A DNA stretch of 64,000 nt from Phalacrocorax aristotelis. Lineage: Eukaryota > Chordata > Aves > Suliformes > Phalacrocoracidae. The stretch covers positions 11,911,682 to 11,975,681 of the forward strand of contig NC_134288.1 of the NCBI RefSeq assembly GCF_949628215.1. Reading direction: 5' to 3'. Below the pieces are notes generated by a model. That model worked only from the letters and a program-made list of their open reading frames with translations, was not told the DNA's origin and searched no databases. This document shows, in pieces, positions 11,601 through 23,600 of this stretch. The first letter of the stretch is position 1. The number at the start of each line of letters is the position of its first letter. Both the position numbers and the translations under genes were made by a program.

Positions 11601-14600
11601 AAAACCTTATTCCTGGATTTAGCATATTGGGTGAGACACAGTGTGTGTTATAGAAGACATCTGAACAAAAGGTCTTTGTGTAAAACCAGGCATGATCTGG
11701 GAAACACAGGGGATTTTCAGGACATCACTGGGAGGTACCAGTTGGGTCCCGCAGCCTCAGGAGCGCTGGCAGTCTGAGGGATGCAAGCGCTGGACTTACC
11801 TTTCTCACTCAGCAGGTACTTGCAGGTGCAATAAACCCAGAGCAAAGTGAGCAAACCAGAGAAGTAGAAAACGCTCTCCCAGCCGTACCAGTCCAGGAGG
11901 AGAGATCCTGCACCGCCGATCACCAGCGTCCTGCAAGGGAAGACACACTCGGATTTGCAGGTCTGGCTAAGAGCGTTGGGACTGCATGCATCAATGGGGG
12001 ATGCTGTGCGTCACTAAGTGCACTTAAGAGCCATCAGTCACTGCATGTGCAGGCACTGCCCGCCTGCCCGGTCACCCCATGACTCTGCAACCTGCCCTGT
12101 TCCCTGTGTGGCGTCTCGGGATCCTCAGGAGAAACGGCTAAGGGACCTCACGCTCGCCTGCCCCGCACGGAAACGTGCTCGTCAGGGAAAGAAAATGAGG
12201 CTGCTGGTGTGCAGAAAGTATCCCAGAGAATGTATAAATCAGCAAAAGAAATTAGTACACTGGAAAACTAAGTGATTAAACACAGTAATATTTCTATCTA
12301 CCTTTCAAGCAACCCTTCCATTCAGAAAGGTAATTCTCATGGAGATTAGCAGAGATGGGGAAGTTATATTATCCCCATCTACCAGAGAGGACAGGTGACC
12401 AGTCTCAGGCTGACCCTTGCTCTTCCTACTGAATCAGGCTGTTTCCCGTAGTAATTAAATGTTGCAAACACTCTTCAAAGTCTAGCTTGCAAAGAAAAAA
12501 AAAGCATAAATCCTTGACATGCATGACAGCAAATGCCTGAGGCTTCCTCAGCTGCAGCCGGTATCCTCAAGGACCCAGGAATCCACATGTACTTTGGGCT
12601 GCGAGTTTTGCCTCCAACTATTTGATGGCATTTCATCATATACGGTGTCCGGAGACTGTCACTCGCTGCTCCAAGCCTTTTGAACTTACCCAAACTGTGA
12701 GCCAGTCCCCACTGTGCTGTAGGTGAAGGCGCGCTCGCTCTCCCGGACCTTCTGGGACAGCAGGCTGGCCAGGGACGGAAAATACACCCCTGCAAGCAAC
12801 GGGAGCAAGGCAGGGAGCAGTCAGGCTCCTGTGCCCTCGTGAGCAAATCAAAAGCAAATTTAAATGATCCAGCAGGAGCTAAACACCGAGACAAAGCTAC
12901 AAGACCATTGGTGAATTCGAAACAGGGATATAAAATAAAATAAGTGAAGCCATCGCCATGAAAGGTCTGTTTGTGCCTTCTCCAAAATCTCCCATTTCGT
13001 CGTCACCGCTGCTACTGTAAATCCATCAGTGCCAATGCACTTCTCCCAAGGGTTCCCCGGTGCTGCAGCTCAGCAAGAGGGAAGGAAGATCATCCTAAAT
13101 TAGCCAAAAGTTTTGGAAAGGACCAATTTTCCCCAAATGCTTTGAAGGCATTTTAAAATGCAGAAAAATCAAACAGGAACAGTTTTAAAATGCAGAAGAT
13201 CAAGCAGGAACAGTGATGTTTTCAGAAGCCAGCAGCCCTTGTCTGGCAGAGATATTTCTACAGGGATTCCGCTGTAGAAGTCAGCGACTTTCTCTAGAAA
13301 TGTCACTTTTTTTTCCCATGGAAGTTCTGGATGTGGAGGCAGTTTTGAAGCAGAGGGTTGCTGAAACACACAGGAGAAGCGTTCACGCACTGCAAACCAC
13401 GACTGGCATCTGAATTTACTGCACAGGAGCCCCCCTGCAAGGAAGCCCCTGGGCAGACCGACACACAGACACACGCTCGGGACAGGGGTCTCACCTTGCA
13501 GCAACCCCATGAGGAACCTGGAGGAGGCCATAAAAACGAGATGGGCAGAAGTGACGTGGGTGAGCAGAGGGGTGAGGACCGTGAGGAACCCCCAGGCTGA
13601 TGCCGAGAGGAGGAGGACTCTCTCACCTCCTATTCTGGGAGACAGAAAACACATTATCAAAAAAAGGGGAGGGCAGGAGGGCAAAAGGGCAAAGCCCCCC
13701 AGTCAAGACTCAAGTGCTCTTCCCAGTTTAGCCTGTTTTTGAGAGCAACCTTTCAGTGAAACCTGTTCTTCTCTTACAAATGTCTTTAGCCCTCTGGGGA
13801 GCAGCTCTGACCTCCTCCCTTCCCACCTCCTGCTCCCCTGGAGCAGGGAAGGAGCGGCCAGTCACCGGGATTGCTCTCACGGACCCTGGCCGCCAGCGCT
13901 GCCCGTCCGGCTCCAGCACACGCCAGCCCCAGAGACACCACCGCGCTCACACGCTCAAGTCTCTCAAGTCTCTGATGGAGGGGAAGCCCAAGCTGCTGTC
14001 ACTCTTCTGCTTTTCTTAACCAGTGACAGTGTTTTCTCTTCCATCTGCTCTTTTGCATCAGCTCTGCCTGTTAGCATTTGGTTTTTTGCAGGCGTTTGCT
14101 TGCAAACTATTAAGAAACATAATTAAATGGCATAGTGCACGGCGTGGATACTCCTTCCAGGCACGTGCTCCTCACAGAAGATTTCATCGGAAAGCCCTCC
14201 TCGCTAAGGATAGGGTGGCTGAGGAAAGGAACTTGAGCAGGTGATTACTCTGATCTTTCCTGCGGAAGCTAGCTGGGGAAGTTGGTTTTTAATTGATATG
14301 ATAAAATGGAGGCACTTGGTCCCAAACATGATGGAAACCATGATGGGGCCTTGCTTGTGAAAAGATTGCATGAGAATATAGGGTGGAAAAACTGGAGGTG
14401 CTGAACTGAAAACTAAGCTAGATTGTGCAGATCGAATACCAAAAAAAGCTGTATTCCTTGCAAAAAGGAAATATTCTCTTCTTGTCGTTATCAGTTGCAG
14501 CTCTAAACCCTTCCAAATGGCTGCCTGGCACTGCTGGGATTAAACTGTTTGTTAACGGACAAATAACGCTCCTGGTGAGGCGCAGCTATGAACTATGCAA

Positions 14601-17600
14601 AGAGCATAAGCATTTATCACTCTTCTAAAATAAAGTCTGCTTTACACCCACTATTTCTTTCATCAGCTTAACATGTAAACTTGGGGGTTTGCTTTTTTTA
14701 TTCCAATTACTGAGCCAGTGCTAAAAACAACCTCTGTCAGAAAAATTGTGCTGGTGTAAAAGTGCTCTTCACCATTTCCAGGTGAAAAACAACCCAAGTT
14801 GGTCTCAGTGTCCATTAACATGACTGCAGATCTCTCCTGGCAGCTGCTGTGCAGGAACTGTGGAGGCAGTAATGATCGTGTAGGCACTCCTTGTGTTTGC
14901 TGGGGATTTTACCTGTGCAAAGTCCTTCGGCTGATACTGCCCCATAAGCAAAGCAGCAATTTCAAAACCCAGGAATCCAATTGGACAGTCAAAACTACAC
15001 GTGTCCTTTCTGAATCAGAGCTCTGGGCCCTGAGTGAGACTGATGAGGGACCTCAGCTGCTCTCAGAGCAACCTGCAGTGCCCCATAAAGCTGGTCCCCA
15101 CAGACACGCTTCACCCTCCCACCCCATCACTGTCCCAGGGTGGAAATTCCACAGCCACTGTCAAGACTTGAACTGAGAGGTTGAAACCAAGCTAAGCATC
15201 ATTTAAAAAGACCAAGTGGAGGAAAACATAATTTCCAGTACTGATCACTGATATGTCCCCCGATGATCTGTGTCAAGCAGTAGCCCCAGAAGAAGCTGCT
15301 GAGCACTATGCCGGACTGCTTCTTGTCCCAGTCGAAGTGGGTGCTCAGGGCGACGGCGCAGATGGGCACGGTGACGCGGGCGCAGTACAGCAGGCACGTC
15401 CCCAGCAGCAACATCACCATCCAGATGCGGGACTCAGGCCTGCAAGGATGGAGAGGAAGATGGGGAAAGGGCAGATGGAATGGTCTGCCGGGTAGATCCA
15501 GGCACAGCGAGGACTTACGGGTCAGACTGGTTTGCTTGAAAGCCCTAACCAGTCTATCTTGATAAAACAAAGGTCAGCGCAATCCCTCTGAGGCACAGTG
15601 GTTCTGGCACAGGGCGTAGCACTTCTGGTGACTGTTATAAATGATGCTAACTTTCATCCCAAAGATTATTTGACCCCAGCAGCAAAATAATATCTGTCCA
15701 TAGGCTGCAAGGTGGAACAGGCTGTTTGGACACTGTTGACTGCAAATCGAAGGAAAGGCAGGGGAGAAACCTGGTTTGTTTGCTTCTTTCCCCAAACAAA
15801 AGCTTTAGAAATTGTTCCTTAAAAGATAAAGCTAACAAAGGAAAGGTCTGTGCATGAGGTTGGAAGCATTTGCATGAGACACACTGTCTTGGTGGCAAAC
15901 ATTTGTTATTTGGCATCCCTACCCATTCCCCAAGGGAAGTGGCATGTGTGTTACCCTTGGTAAATAGGAGGGAGATGGAGGAATCCTTTATGAGAGACAA
16001 GACATGATGGGGCTGAATAGCCCAGAGAGACGAGCAAGATAATCCAGCCTGGCCTGATAAGAAGTTTAAGGTAATATGAGTAATAATATGTTAACAGAAT
16101 ATATTTTTTTGGTACATGAGTACTCAGCCCCAAGAAAAGTTCTCCTGCAGAAGATACAGGCTGGAAATAAATGGGAAGGCAATTTCTCCTGCTCCAAGTC
16201 AGCAATGTGCTTCTCGAGCAGAGACCCACATTTCGCTGCAAACTTCAGGCCCCAAGTGTAGGTGAACTCCTAACATCAGTCTGGGTCCCTCTTTGCCTGT
16301 GAATTATGGAGTTAAAAGCTTAGTGAGAAACCCGCTATATTTTTTGTATATGGTTATTTTTATGTCCGGAGGCAGGAGCACAAAGCACTGAGCAAACAGA
16401 CTCTCTCTGCTCCAGAGATGACTGGGGAATTCACTGTACCGGGGCATTAACCTCTGTGCTTTCCACCCTACTAAACATAACCACTTTCTGCACAGGAAAA
16501 AGCCTGGGTCACTTTTTATATTGAAATGAGCATTTATTTCTCTGTACTGGAATTACGATAAATGTAGGCTAATCCCACACAGCACAAGACCATTTATAAA
16601 TGTGTCAAATGGTCCGTCACGGAGGGAGGCAAAGGAACAATGAAAAGTAAAACACACCAGACAGCTGTGCCCGCTGAAGGTGAATTTATTGCTGTTTCCC
16701 AACGAGGCAGATAAGCAGCTCAGTGCCAACCTCTGGCAGGAGGAACTGGAAGCGTTTCAGTTGGTGCTTTGAAAGTTGGAACCATCTTTACTGTGCATGC
16801 ATACAAACGTACAAAATAACACAGGAACTAGAAAACCTCACAGATCATTGCTGGAGGAATAAGTAACCAAGGGTTGACCTGCCTCAGCCCCTTGAACTGG
16901 CGGACAAACACTCTCAGAGTCCCTCCTGGTCTTATGCCAAGAGGAAGATCTGCAGCAACTATACCTTAATTTGCTGCAAAAGCAAAGGTGATTTTTTAAT
17001 CACCTGCCCCAGCCAGCTCTGGCGGCAGCGGCTCCACCAAATTCAGCTTGCTACAGCAAAGCACAGCAAACCCAAAGGCTCCTAGACACCAAGTGTCCGG
17101 GTCAGCCCAGCCCCAGCAGGATGATACAGGCAGGTGGTTTTGGGTATAAATCCCCCATTGGAGGCAGAGGGCTGGTGTGGGGTAAGCGGTGGTGGAAAAT
17201 GATATGGAGAGCTCTCAGAGAGGTGCCTCAAGAAATCCGGGATCAGACGCATGTGGGTATAAGCAACCTGCCCACGCCTGCCTAACCAGTGCTTCTGCAC
17301 CTGCAGAAATGGGCTGTTGCCCATCCGGGGCCATCGTCTCTTCTGTTATCTACAGCGGCACGGGCACTGATTAATTTGAGCTATTGAACCTGCAACAGCT
17401 GAGGTGACCAAGTAAAACGCAGCAGCCTGCAATGCGTGTAGGTATCTCCGGTTATTTAGCTGCTGAGACAAGTTTTCTAAATTGCGCCTTTTCCCCCAAA
17501 GCAAAGGGAGACCTCTGTGAGCTTTCTCACTGTCTGGAGCGGGGCTGAGCTCTGCCTCTTATCCCTGCCGTTATTCTGATGAGTGCAGCAGCATTTTAAC

Positions 17601-20600
17601 GGGATATTAGATTGACTGTTCTTCCTTGGCCCTAAAGCCTACACAGCTGTGCAAGGTGTAAGATGGAGAGAAAAAGACCTGTGCAGCTCAACCAGTCTTT
17701 ACTCTGCTTCTCTTTATAATATTGCCAAGGTCTGTTCCCTCCGGTGGGTGTTTGCAACTACGAAAAGCAAAACCCATGCGCAGCAATGCTGGTGTCTGAG
17801 GAGGGTGCAGGCAGAGGGAGCTTGGTTTGGTACTAATGGATTGAACTCAGAAAGCAACAAGCAGGCTGCAGAGCAGCTCTGGCTTCAGGACAGAGGGGCA
17901 GGAGGGGATGCTGTGAGTTCCCAGCCTATTTTCTCAGCCTGACGATGCAGGCAGAGTCACCCAAGTCCCCAGTCCCTGCACTGGGGGCACACGTGGGGAT
18001 TTGGGGGTGCCGGGGGGAGGCAGCCGGGCACACAGTGCTGGGCTATCCAGGCAACAAGTCCGACCTGCCTGAGAGCAGGGCACAAAGTGCCACGTGGCTC
18101 CCTGCAAAAGCAAGACACCATTCAATGTGCAGCTCAGATACAGCAGCGGGGAGGGATTGCCAAGCAGAGACGTTCTCCTGACGAACCTCCTCCCCAGCTG
18201 ATGGCTCAACAAAACTCCAGTGAATTATTTTCTCTTGACTTTTATTCTTTTTCAAAAGCACTAAATAAGTGCCTGGGTGTATGATAAAGTCTCAAAGCTC
18301 TCTTTGATTGCTACTCCATTCTATACATCTATACTCCATTCTATACATTTATAATCTTTTCCTATATGTTTCCTATATCTTTTCCTTCCATACATACTGA
18401 TGTATGCTGAAAATGCTCAAAACAAGTGGGGAGTATAAAGATGGCTTCAGACTACCACTTGCTCTGTAGGTAGCATATCCAGCGAGGAAAATCCACTCAA
18501 ATAATATATGAGTGTCAAAAGTAATCACCAGCTGCCCACACCCACCTGAAAGCATGGCAAGAATTATTTCTCTGCAAGGACAATGATGTGCTTGCATCAG
18601 AGGAAAGAGCTTTGTAAATGCATTTCCTTCTAATTATAGTTATCACAGCGGCTGCCGATGAGTCAATGTTCTGCTCAGTGCAAAACAACAACAGCAAAGG
18701 TTACAGGAGAAACTTCAGCTACCACAAAGGGGAAAAATTAAAACTTCAAAAACTAAGGAATAATAACAAATCAAACAACAGTTTTTGTAGGTTACACCAG
18801 CCATCTAAAAATTGGAGTTTTACCAGTGTTAACAAATTGAATCTAATGGCTTCCCTAATGAGGGAGGTAGAGATGATCTGTGCTGGAGATAACCAAACTG
18901 AGTCAGGGCAAAGCACATCTAAACCTAAGGAGTCACAGCCGTTGGTGTCATCGGTGTCACTGTGCCTGTCTCATCGGCCATGCGGACAGACTGAGCATCT
19001 CCCCACAGCCCTGTGCTGGTCCTGGCCGACCCCGGCTTCATGGGGCAGAAACCTCTGCGAGAGGGGCAGCCGCCTCCAAACCATCAGCAGGTGAATCGCC
19101 AGAGCTTGTCTGGAGCCACCTTATTGACTTAATTGGGTGCCACGTGGTGGCGGCGGCTCCTGCTGCCCAGCTTGTGCTCTCCTGACCTGTCACGCCTTTC
19201 TGCTTGCAAGAAACAGGCACTGCAGGTGCATCCCCTTCTGCATGTCACCGAGACCCTCTTTACCCAGTGAAGCAGCCATGCAGCTAGAAAACACTTCCTA
19301 TTTCATAAACCTCCAACCACCACCCAGACCGACTATAATTGGCTCGACCCCTAATTGTTCTTCCTGGGTGGCTTTTTGTACAGCAGCAGCCCTATATTTG
19401 GGCAGCCCTGCCTGATGTCCCTCAGTTCTCCTCCTCCAAACACAGCCCTGGGCACTGGGTGGTCACAGCTTTGCTTTGAAGCATCTAGTGATTCCAGCTC
19501 CCACCAACCACGCGGGTCCCCTGCCTAGGGCACGGTGGTTAAGATTGATTTTTAAGGATGCCTGAGAGCCCCAAAGCAGCAAGACCAAGCTGAGCCATCC
19601 TGCAGGGGAAGGAGAGCCAGCAGCATAGGGTATCTTTATTTGCAGTGTGTTTTCCTGCTGGAGGAATTTCTCTGGTAGATACCACAGAGCAAATATTTAT
19701 TCAACTTTATTTCTTTTGACTTGCCTCCCTCCTTCCCCCAAGTCTGCAGGTCTGTCTGTTTGCAGACACTGCAGCTCACTGTTAAAATGGACTTGCTGGA
19801 GTTCAGGCTATCAATTAAATTACAGTTTAGCACCTCCTTCAAGGCACGAGTCTGGACCATCAGGTATTTTCAGTTGGTAAGAAAGCTGTGTTAGACAGCA
19901 AGACTACAAACAGTCTATCCCAGCAACAGCTTTTGGCCAGAAGCTGCCTCTGAGGTTTGTGGGTGTTTTCCATAACTGGAATTGGAAGTGGGAGAACTGG
20001 GAGCTGCAGCTCCCTATCTGCATCAGAGCTGCGCTATGGCCAAGGTGAGCGCAGGTATCGGCGTTGGGGCATACCACCCACCCCCAGGGCATCCCTACCT
20101 CAGTCCTCTTCTGTAAAAAGAGACTAAAAGTAGCTCTGTGGGGCGTGCACGGAGGGTACATCAGCTGGAGCCACTTCCAGTACCCCCAGCCCACTTGCTC
20201 ATCCCAGCTGCCAGCAGCGGACACCCACCCGTCCCTGCAGGAAGCCCGGAGCAGGGTAGGGATGAGCTCCTGTGGCGGTACCAGGCTCCCAGCCATGCTG
20301 GAGCATCACCAGCTCCAAACCAAGGGCTCCCAGCAGGCCCAGCATGGGGCTGCCTCCCCAAGGGGAACATCCCCAGTGCAGGCAGCTGGTGCCTGCAGCC
20401 CCCCCATGCCTGCTCGCCTGCCGCACCCCAGCCTGGGGACGTTTGTTCTCCTCCCCGTGACCCGTTCCCAGCCTCATGGGAGCATCCCCCTTCAAAAACC
20501 TCTTTTCCAGCTTACCTGCCTATGGCTTTAATTTACAGTCATCTCCAACACAACCATGGCCTGACTGACATGGTATAAACACAGCAGTCGTGCAGACAGT

Positions 20601-23600
20601 CCTGTGTGAGGAGATAATACCCAGGTAGATATTTTTAACCTGGTTTGACAGTCCTCTCACTTCTCTCTCGTTGTTTTTCTCAACAACAATTTCTCTTCCC
20701 TTGAAAATCTAACATGCTTATCAAGGCAGAGACATTTTTTTTTCCCCTCATTGAGGTGATTTTGTCGTGCTGCAGACTGGCTCCAAGCTAATGATTTGTC
20801 GCTGTCAGAAGTAACTTTGGGGTTTAGAGGAGGGTTTTTTTCCAACCCACCAGCTAACAGCCAACGAGAGCAGCACAGAGGACACAGGGCTTTTTTTCCT
20901 GGGAAAGCTGCTGGTTTCCTGTCCGCCTCCCATGCACAAACTCCCTCCGCAGAGCCGCAGATGGCAACAAAGTGGTGTTCAGCAAGCGCAGCTCTGGGTT
21001 TATTTCCTCTCTTCATTTCTTGCTTTCGGCAAAAGCAAAGGTGAAATTAGATTTCAGCAGCTCTTATGAGCTGGGAAGAGTTGTTAAGTCCAGGTGGTGG
21101 GAAAACACAACAGTGGAGCTTACGCGTGCTTTGCATGCTGATCTAAGGGCATACGTGGATCGGCCAGGAATGAAACGTGTGGCTTGCTTATGCTTCCCAT
21201 GTGAAAAAAGCTCTCAGTAAGGGCATGGTTAAAACCAGGGTGAGGAACTTGTACAATAAAAAAAACACCCAACCACAAAAAAATTGCAACAAAAGCTACA
21301 ATGTTGTGTTGACAAAAGATCAGGGCATAGAACTCAGAAAAACAATGTGACCGCTGGCTCCGGGCAAAGAATGCGATCAGGCGACTGGCGACCAGCTTGT
21401 GGCTGATGGTACAACTCCTTTTATCTCTGGAGTTTAAAGAAACCGCTATAATAATCCCTTGTCTTCAGGTGTAGCCAGAGGCTGGGAGATGCAGAGTGGT
21501 TTCAGGAGTCATTTCCTTCCCAGGACACACTGACTTTTCCATGTTGTATTTCTCTCCTTGGAGGCACCATCCAAAATGGGATCCCCATGCCTACCGTGGG
21601 ATCAGCCCGTGTGGCTTTGTGTGCAACCTTCAGCAACAGGTTTCTCTTCTCAGCCCTTTGGCCTTCCCCCAGTTAAACCAGAGATGGTAAAACACATCTA
21701 CCGCCTGAGGAGTCCTGCTTTGGCAAGTTAAGGTCTCCGTTAAAAAGTGCTATCTGAATGTCCAGAAGCGCTACATAAACGCGAGGGCTTTTTCAAGCCC
21801 GAAACAGAAATCCCTGAGTGTTGTTCTTGGAAGAGGAGATGAGTGATAACGGAGCCACTGGAAACCTGCAGAAAAGTTTGGGGAAGGCAGCCAGAGAGGC
21901 AGGGTAAAACACAGGGCAAGAACAGTGGAAGAGGAAGGAAAAGCCAGCTGAAAAAAAGGGAGGACAAAAGAAGAAGCAGCATGAACAAAGATGGAAAAAT
22001 AAACCTGCCAAGATAAGCGTTTATCTCTCCTTGCACTGACGGTGCAGACAGATCTTGGAAGGCTGCCTGGCATGTCTTTTGTTGGAGCATGAAAGGAGAA
22101 CCCGTGTCACTTCCCCCACTTGATAAAACCTTGCCTCCATGGCAATAACTGATTACTCGGAAATGGTGAGAGCTGTTGATTTGCATATGCTGTTCAAAAA
22201 CTGTCCACCAAATTGCCTTTAAACCATCCAATGAGGTGTTTTATACAACTCAACCAACCTGCTTGCGTGATCTGGTGGATCGCTCCCCCTTTCTGCTCCC
22301 CTGTTCCCATTCCCATCCTCCGCCTGCCCTCTTTACCTGAGACCATAAAGCCCCCCCAAACAAGGGCTGCGGCCATGCCAAACAAGAGGGAGGCGATCGC
22401 TGCTTCTGTGAATTACGGCGATACGGGTAACGGTCTGATGGGAGTTACAGTCATCCTGCTGCTCCTTCACATTAACTGGATTCTTTCAATTACTAGGAAC
22501 ACTTAAGATGGTCAGAATCGCTTCCAAATATGTCAGTCTTGATAAATTAATCATCACTTTTGTTTTGGAAAGTGTTATCGATGGTTTCCATTTTTCAAAG
22601 AGTGTTGGGAAACTGGAGGGTTCATTCTGGCCAAATGTATTTCATTTTCTCTAGAGGAAAAACATCTAAATGAAAATTTGGTGCAGGGATCTTCCTCTCC
22701 CACTGCTCCCATTTCACAAAGACTTAGGGAAAAGTTATAAAGGGGGAGACAGAGGGAAGGAACTTTCCTAAGCACTTTTGGGGAAAAGAATCTTCAAATT
22801 TTAAGCAACCCTAGTGCCAAAGGTCTGCTTTTGAGACCTACCCCCTTTACGCTTGAGATAAGTCTGGGTTTGATTAGACTTCCAGGTCCCTGACTGCAGG
22901 AAAAGTCTCCCTTGGGACAGCAGTTTAAAGCCAGCTATTGGCCTGATGCCACTGCAGGAAGCAATTCATGATAAACCTTAATGTATCCAGCGGCTAATTG
23001 CTGCTGGGAGGGAGAATTCCTCCCTTTGGCCACACGTTCCTGTGCGTTGGCATCAATGTCACCTGTCCCCGTGGCTGCCCATCCGCTCTCCTGCCGGGGC
23101 GAGCTCGCCACGGGGTCACAGCGGCCCCGAAGGCGATGGGGAGCCCACGGGGCAGGGCACCGCAATGGCAGCCGGGCGTTAGTTCCTCTCGTGGCAGCGT
23201 TAAACTGAACGACGTTTCAGAAGCGTGGAAGCAACAGAGTGGAGTCCGGGGGCTCCCAGTTTGGAAAAAGCCTCTGACCATCATTTCCAGCTGCCACACG
23301 GCACTTCTGAATCGTCGTCTCCCCCTGCCTCTGATGGGAGAAGCGGCAGATCCGGAGGCGCCGGATGACTTTCCCAGGGCGGCAGAGGCGCAGCGCTGCC
23401 CCAGGCATCCCAGCTCGGCCCCCGGCTCGTAGCCTCTGCTCCAAACGCCAGAGCGCCCTGCGCTTCCCTATGCCCCCGCTGCCAAAAATGGGCAGATTGG
23501 GCTTAATCGTGTTTTTAAGTATTTTAATTACTTTACTTGAAGACAGTTTGTGCTGTCTAGCTGCTGCCCAGCTACTATCCCGGACTTCATCTTAATTAAT

